13,785 nt of DNA from Bacteroidales bacterium. Its GTDB lineage: Bacteria; Bacteroidota; Bacteroidia; Bacteroidales; Muribaculaceae. The position numbers were made by a program, and so were the translations under genes. Shown here piece by piece: positions 7,034 through 13,525 of the stretch; the first letter of the stretch is position 1; each line of letters begins with the position of its first letter. The stretch covers positions 1-13,785 of the forward strand of contig SFMJ01000029.1 of the NCBI GenBank assembly GCA_004553095.1. Direction: 5' to 3'. The notes under the pieces were generated by a model. That model was not told the origin of the DNA, did no database searches, and was given only the letters and a program-made list of their open reading frames with translations.

Positions 7034-8596
7034 ATGAAAACTGACTTTACCAAATATTTGAAGCCCATCTTGCCTATGATCGGCATGCTGATCGCAGCCT
7101 CGAGTGCAGAGGCAGGATATCCCTCCGGTTATTACGACTCGCTCGATGGCAAGTGTGGCAAAGAGTTGATGACAGCTGTCAAGAATGTGGTTTACAATCA
7201 CACCGAAATCACATACGGTGCATCGGGCACATGGGTAGCCTTCAAAGACACTGATGTCAAGAATGTCGGCGGTGTCGACTATTGGTGGGATATGTATAGC
7301 AGCAACCTTGTGGCAGTCTCTTCGGGTCACCCCGGGCTTAACATCGAGCACTCTGTCGCCAACTCATGGTGGGGAGGCACGAAGAATGCCGCTTACAAGG
7401 ACCTATGCCACCTCAACCCGAGCGATCAGGATGCCAACAGCCGCAAGAGCAACTATCCCCTCGCCGAGCTCTCGGAAGTGACCTGGGACAATGGTGTCAC
7501 CTTCGTCGGACGTCCCAAGTCGGGACAAGGGGGTGGCGCTACCTATTGCTTTGAGCCTGCCGATGAATATAAGGGTGACTTCGCTCGCGCATTCATGTAT
7601 ATGTTTACCATTTACAACGATATTTCCTGGAAATCGACCACCGACTGGATGTACAACACAAGTTCCGATCTGATGTTCCAATCTTGGGCGAGCGAACTCC
7701 TCTTGAGATGGAGCACCAACGACCCGGTGAGCCAAAAAGAGCGTGATCGCAACGATGGCATCTACAAGAACCAGAAGAATCGCAACCCCTTCATCGACCT
7801 TCCCGACTTGGCAGATCATATATGGGGCTCGAAGAAGACAGAACCCTATGATCTGAATGGCACCGGTGGCGGCGGCACAGGTGGCGGTGATGACCAAGAC
7901 AGCACTACCTATCGCTGGCTCGATGAGGCAGACAGCAGCATGGGCGACTGGACCATCGAAGATGTAACCCTCCCCGAAGCCGGAACTTACGTCTGGAGCT
8001 GGAAGTCTTACAATGGCATGTCCTACCTCAATGGTAGCGCTTATATCTCCGGAACACCTTACGAATCACTCTCCTACGCATGGAGTCCCACCGTATCGCT
8101 CAAGGATGCAAGTTCAGCCAAATTCTCATTCGAGCATGCAGCGAAATTCCAAACCACCCTCCGCGACATCTGCAAGGTGGTGGTGAAAGATGTAGCCACC
8201 GGTGCAGTGTCTGAAGTTGCAATCCCTACATGGCCCGGTGCCGGATCTTGGACATTTGTCGACAGTGGCACGATCGACCTTGCATCCTTCCTCGGCAAGG
8301 AGGTGAATATTGGCTTTAAATATGCTTCAACCACCTCCGGCGCAGATACTTGGGAGATCAAGAATGCAGCACTCGTGGTCGAAAAGGCCACATCAGGCAT
8401 GGAGCGTCTCAACATCGAAGAGGAGGATGACTCATTCCTCGTTGAGGTGTGGGGCAACAACATTCTGGCGCCTCAGGGTGCTCACATCTTCGACATGAAT
8501 GGTCGCGAGGTGTTGGGCGAAAACCTCTCCAAGGGTGTCTATATCGTGGTGAAACCATCATTCGAGAAGTCGGTGAAGGTGATGATCGGAAAGTAA
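7034..8596 (+). CDS. Secreted endonuclease I family nuclease with lipoprotein-shared beta-sandwich domain and type IX-like tail (paralogue 2)
   Basis: This 520-residue protein has a signal peptide ending near AEA (residues 25-27). The endonuclease I domain spans about 28-266: NIEHSVANSWWGG gives Glu105 and His106, DLCHLNPSD gives His126, and Asn135 in the ANSRKSN stretch is the expected metal ligand. YCFEPADEYKGDFAR (171-185) matches the other two paralogues. A Gly-rich linker (278-285) leads to a beta-sandwich at 291-447 that is closely related to the C-terminal domain of the lipoprotein at 1816-3405. The last about 65 residues resemble a type IX sorting tail (IFDMNGREV, then LSKGVYIVV, basic end). 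It lies 41 bases after paralogue 1, with no promoter or terminator visible between, so co-transcription is likely. Predicted role: surface or extracellular nucleic-acid cleavage. The shared domain may dock it to the same ligand or partner as the lipoprotein. Confidence 0.9.
   Translation: MKTDFTKYLKPILPMIGMLIAASSAEAGYPSGYYDSLDGKCGKELMTAVKNVVYNHTEITYGASGTWVAFKDTDVKNVGGVDYWWDMYSSNLVAVSSGHPGLNIEHSVANSWWGGTKNAAYKDLCHLNPSDQDANSRKSNYPLAELSEVTWDNGVTFVGRPKSGQGGGATYCFEPADEYKGDFARAFMYMFTIYNDISWKSTTDWMYNTSSDLMFQSWASELLLRWSTNDPVSQKERDRNDGIYKNQKNRNPFIDLPDLADHIWGSKKTEPYDLNGTGGGGTGGGDDQDSTTYRWLDEADSSMGDWTIEDVTLPEAGTYVWSWKSYNGMSYLNGSAYISGTPYESLSYAWSPTVSLKDASSAKFSFEHAAKFQTTLRDICKVVVKDVATGAVSEVAIPTWPGAGSWTFVDSGTIDLASFLGKEVNIGFKYASTTSGADTWEIKNAALVVEKATSGMERLNIEEEDDSFLVEVWGNNILAPQGAHIFDMNGREVLGENLSKGVYIVVKPSFEKSVKVMIGK
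7863..7888 (+). repeat. Glycine-rich linker-coding repeat
   Basis: A short GGC/GGT-rich stretch encodes the (Gly)4-Thr-(Gly)3 linker at residues 278-285 of nuclease paralogue 2. It marks the joint between the nuclease domain and the added beta-sandwich module. Neither of the other two nucleases has such a linker at the equivalent place. Confidence 0.7.
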
Positions 8597-8661
8597 TCTG
8601 ACGATACATCGCCCGGCAATCTACAAAATAAATTTTTAAGGAACAGCCAAAACAAATACTT

Positions 8662-10461
8662 ATGCGTAACCTTATATCAATAATCGCCCTCACTCTCGGG
8701 ATCTCCCTCGGCTATGCCGAGATACCCGATGGGTATTACTCCGGGCTTGACGGCAAGCAGGGAGCAGAGTTGAAAGATGCCATCTGCCAAGCCTCTTCGG
8801 GCTATGAACGTGTTACTTACAACACCAAGACCTGGCCTGCCTTCGAGAAGACCGACGTGCGTGAATATAATGGCAAGACCATCTGGTGGGATATGTATAG
8901 CAATAACATCGTCTATCTGCCGGAGCATGCCTCACTCAATATCGAGCATGCGGTAGCCAACTCCTGGTGGGGCGGCAAGAATAACGGTCTCGAGGCATAT
9001 AGCGATCTCTTCCACCTCAACCCGAGCGACCAGAATGCCAACAATGTCAAGGGTAATTATCCTCCCGGCGAGACGAGCGATGCTCGCCTCTTGGATAATG
9101 GTCTGTTCCGTGTCGGCACTCCCCTCGAGGGGCAGGGTGGCGGATCAACCAGCGTCTTCGAGCCTGCTGATGAGTATAAGGGAGACTTCGCCCGCGCATA
9201 TTTCTATATCTTTACCACCTATCCCAATTTGACATGGGATGATACAAATGCCTCATATTTATGCGACACTGAGGGCAATCTCCATCCATGGGTGGTAGAC
9301 CTTCTGCTCCGCTGGTCGCGCCAAGACCCGGTCGACAGCAAGGAGAAGAACCGCAATGAAGAGATCTATCTCCTTCAGAAGAATCGCAATCCCTTCATCG
9401 ACTATCCTCAGTTGGCAGAATATGTATGGGGCACGAAGATTGCCGACACATTTACACTCGCCGATGAGGCTGAATCGACAGTCGTCGATCGCCCCGGTGC
9501 ACCGATCTTCAACAGCACACGTGTGGTCGGTGTCAACACCTACTGTCTGAGATGGTGGGGCGAGACTCGCCAACGTGTTACTTGGCCGGGTGCCACCGAG
9601 CTGATGATGAGCATCAATGGCGGCGACTATGAGTCCTACGGCTTCGCCGGCGAAACGGAGATTACCCTTGACACCGATGTCAATCCCGAACAGCATATCA
9701 AGGCATACGTCAAGAGCAGTGTCGGTGACTACACTCTGACAAGTTCTACCACCTATCTTGATGCATACGCTCGCGATAATGCCTCGACCGACTATTCCGA
9801 CGGCCTCTGGGATCGCGTCACCACCACCTCCCAAATGCAAAACGATGATTTCTATATCATCCTGTCATCCAATACACTTCACGCTATGAGCGTAACAGGG
9901 GGCAACTCTACTCGAGCATTCCTGGAGAGTGCAGGATTCGTCGACTTCAACGCCGAAGAGTCGGTGATCGAACTCCCAATAACATCGGCTGTAGTAAAAT
10001 TCCCCGTCGATACAGATGGAAAGAACTACATAGAGGTCTATGACATCTATGGCAATTACAAAGGAGCATGGACAGCTTCAGCCAAGAACAAGATGAAACT
10101 TGACACCACCACCCACACTCCGGGAGTCATCTCCTTCGGCGAGGATGGATCGTTCATCTTCACCTTCGATCAGTTTGGTTCGTTGCAATTCAACAAGACC
10201 CAGCCTCGATTCCTCAACTATGAGTCATCGCAGACTCCGGTCTATCTCTACCGTCTCACATCAGAACATGGCGGAGGCACGAGTGCCATCTCCGAAATCG
10301 AAGAAAAGCCCTGGAGCATCGGAGTGAGCGGCACCTCGGTCACACTGCCTGAAGGTGTAAAAATCTTCGACCTCAACGGCAGAAACGTCGATGGTCGTGA
10401 CCTCCAACATGGCATTTATATCGTGATCGGCAAGGGGAAAGCAGAAAAGATAATGCTATAG
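8662..10461 (+). CDS. Secreted endonuclease I family nuclease with large unassigned C-terminal region and type IX-like tail (paralogue 3)
   Basis: This 599-residue protein is the longest of the three. It has a signal peptide (likely cleavage after Ala19) and an endonuclease I domain at about 20-262. NIEHAVANSWWGG gives Glu95 and His96, DLFHLNPSD gives His118, and Asn127 is the expected metal ligand; FEPADEYKGDFAR is at 166-178. Residues about 275-368 look like a fibronectin/Ig-type beta domain. Residues about 375-532 form a module I cannot name, ending LQFNKTQPRFLNY...TPVYLYRL, a pattern I associate with C-terminal regions of Bacteroidetes secreted proteins. The final about 60 residues resemble a type IX sorting tail (IFDLNGRNV, LQHGIYIV, basic end). 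It follows paralogue 2 after 65 bases. The core is closer to paralogue 2 than to paralogue 1 (shared NIEH, VANSWWGG, HLNPSDQ). Role inferred: extracellular nucleic-acid breakdown. Confidence 0.9.
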   Translation: MRNLISIIALTLGISLGYAEIPDGYYSGLDGKQGAELKDAICQASSGYERVTYNTKTWPAFEKTDVREYNGKTIWWDMYSNNIVYLPEHASLNIEHAVANSWWGGKNNGLEAYSDLFHLNPSDQNANNVKGNYPPGETSDARLLDNGLFRVGTPLEGQGGGSTSVFEPADEYKGDFARAYFYIFTTYPNLTWDDTNASYLCDTEGNLHPWVVDLLLRWSRQDPVDSKEKNRNEEIYLLQKNRNPFIDYPQLAEYVWGTKIADTFTLADEAESTVVDRPGAPIFNSTRVVGVNTYCLRWWGETRQRVTWPGATELMMSINGGDYESYGFAGETEITLDTDVNPEQHIKAYVKSSVGDYTLTSSTTYLDAYARDNASTDYSDGLWDRVTTTSQMQNDDFYIILSSNTLHAMSVTGGNSTRAFLESAGFVDFNAEESVIELPITSAVVKFPVDTDGKNYIEVYDIYGNYKGAWTASAKNKMKLDTTTHTPGVISFGEDGSFIFTFDQFGSLQFNKTQPRFLNYESSQTPVYLYRLTSEHGGGTSAISEIEEKPWSIGVSGTSVTLPEGVKIFDLNGRNVDGRDLQHGIYIVIGKGKAEKIML

Positions 10462-10469
10462 ACAATTTA

Positions 10470-10499
10470 TTTGACAAAAATCAGTTATTACCTTATAGG
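10470..10499 (+). promoter_or_regulatory. Candidate promoter for korAB
   Basis: TTTG at 10470-10473 (also readable as TTGACA at 10471-10476) lies 20 bases before TATAGG at 10494-10499 (17 bases when counted from TTGACA). The upstream element fits the Bacteroidales -33 TTTG box; the downstream box keeps only the TA of TAnnTTTG. It sits in the AT-rich 81-base gap before korA, where a new transcription unit is expected because the gene function changes. Evidence is moderate. Confidence 0.4.
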
Positions 10500-10505
10500 T
10501 ATAAC
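10484..10505. repeat. Imperfect inverted repeat in the korAB leader
   Basis: GTTATTACC (10484-10492) and GGTATAAC (10498-10505) are inverted complements apart from one extra T, separated by TTATA. The repeat overlaps the candidate -10 region of korAB, so it could be an operator or, if transcription starts upstream, an RNA hairpin. A second pairing of GGTAT (10498-10502) with ATACC (10515-10519) is also possible and would exclude the first. Confidence 0.4.
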
Positions 10506-10542
10506 AGTTTAATAATACCATAACAACACAAAAAAAATCGGT

Positions 10543-12390
10543 ATGTTACAGACTACGAATGTCAAGACCATTGAAAGAGCAGTGGTCAGATTTGCAGGTG
10601 ACTCCGGCGACGGTATGCAACTTGCAGGCAACATTTTCTCCAACATCTCGGCAGAGATCGGGGATGAGATTTCGACATTCCCGGACTATCCTGCGGAGAT
10701 ACGTGCCCCGCAAGGTTCGCTGAGTGGAGTGTCAGGTTATCAAGTGGGAGTCGGCAAGAGTGTCCACACTCCGGGCGACGAAGCAGACGTGCTTGTGGCA
10801 ATGAATCCGGCGGCGCTCAAGACCAACCTTCGCTATCTGAAGCCGGAGGGCATCATCGTGTGTGACGTCGACTCCTTCACGGAGGCCAATCTCCGCAAGG
10901 CTGAATATCAGACAGCCGATCCGATCACCGAGCTTGGCATCAATCCTCAGCGCATCCTCTTGGTGCCGATGACCACGCTTCTGAAGAACACACTGGCAGA
11001 CTCCGGTCTCGATCAGAAGGGGATGATGAAGTGCAAGAACATGCTCGCATTGGGCGTGATCTGCTGGCTCTTCGACCGCCCTGTGGAGAGTGTGCTTCGC
11101 AAGTTGAAAGCGAAATTTGCCAAGAAGCCTGCCATCTACGAATCGAATGCCAAAGTATTGCAGGCAGGGTGGGACTATGGCCACAATACCCACAGTTCAC
11201 TTCCTGTGTATCGCATAGAGACCACGTCGACCAAGCCAGGCATCTACACCGATGTCACAGGCAATACGGCGACAGCATGGGGTCTTATCATGGCTTCGGA
11301 GAAGAGTGGACGCCCCCTCTTCCTTGGCTCCTACCCCATCACTCCCGCCACCGACATCCTTCACGAGCTTGCCAAGCGCAAAGATCTTGGCGTCAAAGCC
11401 GTGCAAATGGAAGATGAGATCGCCGGCGTATGCTCCGCCATCGGCGCAAGTTATGCCGGTCACTTGGCAGTGACCTCTACCTCCGGACCCGGTCTGGCTT
11501 TGAAGTCAGAGGGTATCGGCTTGGCTGTCATGGCTGAGTTGCCTTTGGTGGTGATTGACGTGCAACGCGGCGGGCCCTCCACCGGACTCCCCACAAAGAC
11601 CGAACAGACCGACCTTATGCAGGCACTCTATGGCCGCAATGGCGAATCTCCGGTATGTGTCCTCTCGGCAGTAAGCCCCACCGACTGCTTCCACATGGCT
11701 TTCGAGGCTGCGCGCATCGCCATGGAGCACATGACTCCGGTGATACTCCTCACCGACGCATTTATCGCCAACGGCTCAAGCGCATGGCGCATTCCTGAAG
11801 CCAACGACTATCCCGAAATTCATCCTCACATCCTCCCTGCCGAAAAACTCGCAGAGGGCTGGCGTCCCTACGATCGTGACGAAAACCTCGTGAGATACTG
11901 GGCACATCCCGGCATGCCCGGCGCTATGCACCGTGTAGGAGGATTGGAGAAAGACAATAAGACCTCCGTGATCTCCACCGATGGCGCCAACCACGAACTT
12001 ATGGTGCGTCAACGTCGTGAGAAGATCGAAAAGATCGCCAAGGAAGTCCCATTGATGAATCCGATGTTTGCTCCGGAAGCCGACACTATCCTCTTGGGAT
12101 GGGGCGGCACTTACGGCCATCTCCTCACTGCCGCTCAACAGCTCAACGACGAGGGTCACAAAGTGGCTTTCTGGCAATTCAGATATATCAATCCACTTCC
12201 CGCCAACACGATCGACACTCTGATGCAATATAAGCGCATCATTGTGGCTGAACTCAACTCCGGCATGTTTGCCGACTACCTGCAGAGTCATCTCCCCGGC
12301 AGAGAGATCTTGCGTATCAACAAGGTAGAGGGTCAACCCTTCTTGGTAAAAGAAATAGTAGATGGTGTAAAAAAATATATGGAGGCATAA
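10543..12390 (+). CDS. korA: 2-oxoacid:ferredoxin oxidoreductase, fused gamma-alpha subunit (KorA type)
   Basis: This 615-residue protein has the domain order of the fused alpha subunit of two-subunit 2-oxoacid:acceptor oxidoreductases. The gamma domain covers about 10-200 (FAGDSGDGMQLAG at 17-29). The pyrimidine-binding domain of alpha covers about 235-430, with GSYPITPAT (262-270), the ED pair at 290-291, TSTSGPG (311-317) and QRGGPSTG (341-348). Alpha domain II follows at about 505-610. With KorB it would convert a 2-oxoacid plus CoA to the acyl-CoA and CO2, reducing ferredoxin, or run in reverse; it acts in the cytoplasm. In Bacteroidetes this pair is usually annotated as 2-oxoglutarate oxidoreductase, but sequence alone does not fix 2-oxoglutarate over branched-chain or other oxoacids. 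It ends 3 bases before korB, so the two are clearly co-transcribed. It has no evident link to the nuclease locus. Confidence 0.93.
   Translation: MLQTTNVKTIERAVVRFAGDSGDGMQLAGNIFSNISAEIGDEISTFPDYPAEIRAPQGSLSGVSGYQVGVGKSVHTPGDEADVLVAMNPAALKTNLRYLKPEGIIVCDVDSFTEANLRKAEYQTADPITELGINPQRILLVPMTTLLKNTLADSGLDQKGMMKCKNMLALGVICWLFDRPVESVLRKLKAKFAKKPAIYESNAKVLQAGWDYGHNTHSSLPVYRIETTSTKPGIYTDVTGNTATAWGLIMASEKSGRPLFLGSYPITPATDILHELAKRKDLGVKAVQMEDEIAGVCSAIGASYAGHLAVTSTSGPGLALKSEGIGLAVMAELPLVVIDVQRGGPSTGLPTKTEQTDLMQALYGRNGESPVCVLSAVSPTDCFHMAFEAARIAMEHMTPVILLTDAFIANGSSAWRIPEANDYPEIHPHILPAEKLAEGWRPYDRDENLVRYWAHPGMPGAMHRVGGLEKDNKTSVISTDGANHELMVRQRREKIEKIAKEVPLMNPMFAPEADTILLGWGGTYGHLLTAAQQLNDEGHKVAFWQFRYINPLPANTIDTLMQYKRIIVAELNSGMFADYLQSHLPGREILRINKVEGQPFLVKEIVDGVKKYMEA
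12381..12385 (+). promoter_or_regulatory. Shine-Dalgarno-like GGAGG inside the korA 3' end, for korB
   Basis: GGAGG lies within the last codons of korA, 8 bases before the korB ATG at 12394. It supports that start and suggests translational coupling. Strong Shine-Dalgarno sites are uncommon in Bacteroidetes, and I do not see one before most other genes in this window. Confidence 0.5.
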
Positions 12391-12393
12391 GAG

Positions 12394-13416
12394 ATGGAAA
12401 ATAATACTTGCAAATTCGCTCCGAGTGATTTTAAGAACAGTCAGAATGCACGTTGGTGTCCCGGATGTGGCGACCATGCCATCTTGAATGTGCTTCATAA
12501 GGCGATGGCGGAACTTGGTGTAGCACCCCACAACACAGTAGTGGTGTCGGGCATCGGCTGTAGCTCACGCCTACCCTACTATATGAACACCTACGGCATG
12601 CACACGATCCATGGTCGAGCAGCAGCCATCGCCACCGGCGTCAAGACCGCTAACCCCAATCTCACCGTATGGCAGATCTCGGGCGACGGCGACGGCTTGG
12701 CTATCGGTGGCAATCACTTCATCCATGCCATCCGCCGCAATGTCAACCTCAATATGCTGATCCTCAACAATAAGATCTATGGCTTGACCAAGGGTCAGTA
12801 TTCGCCGACATCCGATCGCGGCTTCGTGTCGAAGTCCAGCCCTTATGGCACGGTGGAAGATCCTTTCATCCCGGCTGAACTTTGCTTCGGCGCTCGCGGC
12901 AATTTCTTTGCTCGTTCTTTCGATGTCAACCTTGACACAACTCGCGAAGTCATGGTAGCCGCTGCTCGCCATCAGGGGGCTTCTGTGGTGGAGATCCTTC
13001 AGAACTGTGTCATCTTCAACGATGGTATCCACCGCTACTTCGCCGACAAGGAGAATCGTGCCGACCACACCATCACCCTGCGTCACGGCGAGAAGATGCT
13101 CTTCGGCAAGAACATGGAGAAGGGATTGGTGCAAGATGGCTTCGGCTTGAAGGCTGTAGTCATCGGCGAAGATGGTTATACCATCGACGATGTCTTGGTG
13201 CATGATGCTCATTGCAAAGAGAACTTCTTGCAGCAGCAACTCGCCATGATGGATGGTCACGACCTCCCCTTGGCACTCGGCGTAATCCGCGATGTTGACG
13301 CTTTGGTATACGACCAAGAAGTAGATCGTCAGACTCGCGAAGTCAAAGAGGCAAAAGGCTTCTCCGGCCTCCGCGACATGATTATGAAGACCCACGAAAC
13401 CTGGGAAATAAAGTAA
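12394..13416 (+). CDS. korB: 2-oxoacid:ferredoxin oxidoreductase, beta subunit (KorB type)
   Basis: This 340-residue protein is the thiamine-diphosphate and [4Fe-4S] subunit of the KorAB enzyme. The N-terminal WCPGCGDHA (21-29) provides Cys22 and Cys25; Cys56 lies in GIGCSSR (53-59) and Cys205 further on. The 3/31/149 spacing is close to that of the four cluster ligands known in the Sulfolobus 2-oxoacid:ferredoxin oxidoreductase beta subunit. The thiamine-diphosphate/Mg motif is GDGD (97-100) followed by NN at 125-126. IYGLTKGQYSPTS (128-140) is a characteristic conserved stretch. No extra ferredoxin domain is fused and no separate ferredoxin-like subunit gene is visible, so the enzyme must use free ferredoxin. 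The length is normal for the family. The start is fixed by the N-terminal Cys motif and the GGAGG just upstream. Confidence 0.94.
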   Translation: MENNTCKFAPSDFKNSQNARWCPGCGDHAILNVLHKAMAELGVAPHNTVVVSGIGCSSRLPYYMNTYGMHTIHGRAAAIATGVKTANPNLTVWQISGDGDGLAIGGNHFIHAIRRNVNLNMLILNNKIYGLTKGQYSPTSDRGFVSKSSPYGTVEDPFIPAELCFGARGNFFARSFDVNLDTTREVMVAAARHQGASVVEILQNCVIFNDGIHRYFADKENRADHTITLRHGEKMLFGKNMEKGLVQDGFGLKAVVIGEDGYTIDDVLVHDAHCKENFLQQQLAMMDGHDLPLALGVIRDVDALVYDQEVDRQTREVKEAKGFSGLRDMIMKTHETWEIK

Positions 13417-13456
13417 GACGCGACACCGCCCACTCTCGAGGCGTTATAACAAAGAT

Positions 13457-13502
13457 AAAGATAGCAATATTTTGCTTGTGTGAGCAAAATATTGCTATCT
13501 TT
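13457..13502. repeat. Perfect 20-bp inverted repeat with 6-base loop
   Basis: The arm AAAGATAGCAATATTTTGCT (13457-13476) is the exact reverse complement of 13483-13502, with loop TGTGTG. It lies 40 bases after korB and overlaps the promoter of the next reading frame. It lacks a downstream T-run and is AT-rich, so an operator for a dimeric regulator, or an element-borne palindrome, is more likely than a terminator. The left arm is preceded by a partial direct repeat of AAAGAT (13451-13462). Confidence 0.75.
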
Positions 13503-13503
13503 G
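13471..13503 (+). promoter_or_regulatory. Bacteroidales-type promoter for the terminal reading frame
   Basis: TATCTTTG (13496-13503) matches the Bacteroidetes -7 consensus TAnnTTTG exactly, and TTTG (13471-13474) lies 21 bases upstream, matching the -33 box. Transcription would start about 13510, leaving a short leader with AAGAAGG (13514-13520) before the ATG at 13526. The promoter lies almost wholly inside the inverted repeat, which suggests repression by a protein bound to that repeat. Confidence 0.65.
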
Positions 13504-13525
13504 CATTTAAAAAAAGAAGGTCGTG

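Noticed and set aside
5286..10461. Nuclease genes as a DNA-uptake/competence or antiphage defence system
   Set aside because: Signal peptides and sorting tails place the enzymes outside the cytoplasm, and no competence pilus, ComEC or defence genes are in the window; nutrient scavenging or biofilm DNA breakdown is simpler.
11776..12531. Minus-strand reading frame (251 codons) across the korA-korB junction
   Set aside because: It is antisense to two well-supported genes and has no recognisable family; no promoter or ribosome site supports it.
12571..13395. Long minus-strand reading frame (274 codons) opposite korB
   Set aside because: It lies wholly antisense to a clear korB with intact motifs; its translation shows no recognisable domain. 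It is a by-product of the codon bias of korB.
13457..13502. Palindrome after korB read as an intrinsic terminator
   Set aside because: The stem is AT-rich and is followed by GCATTTAAAA rather than a T-run, while it contains a consensus promoter; operator or repeat is a better reading, though a termination role is not excluded.
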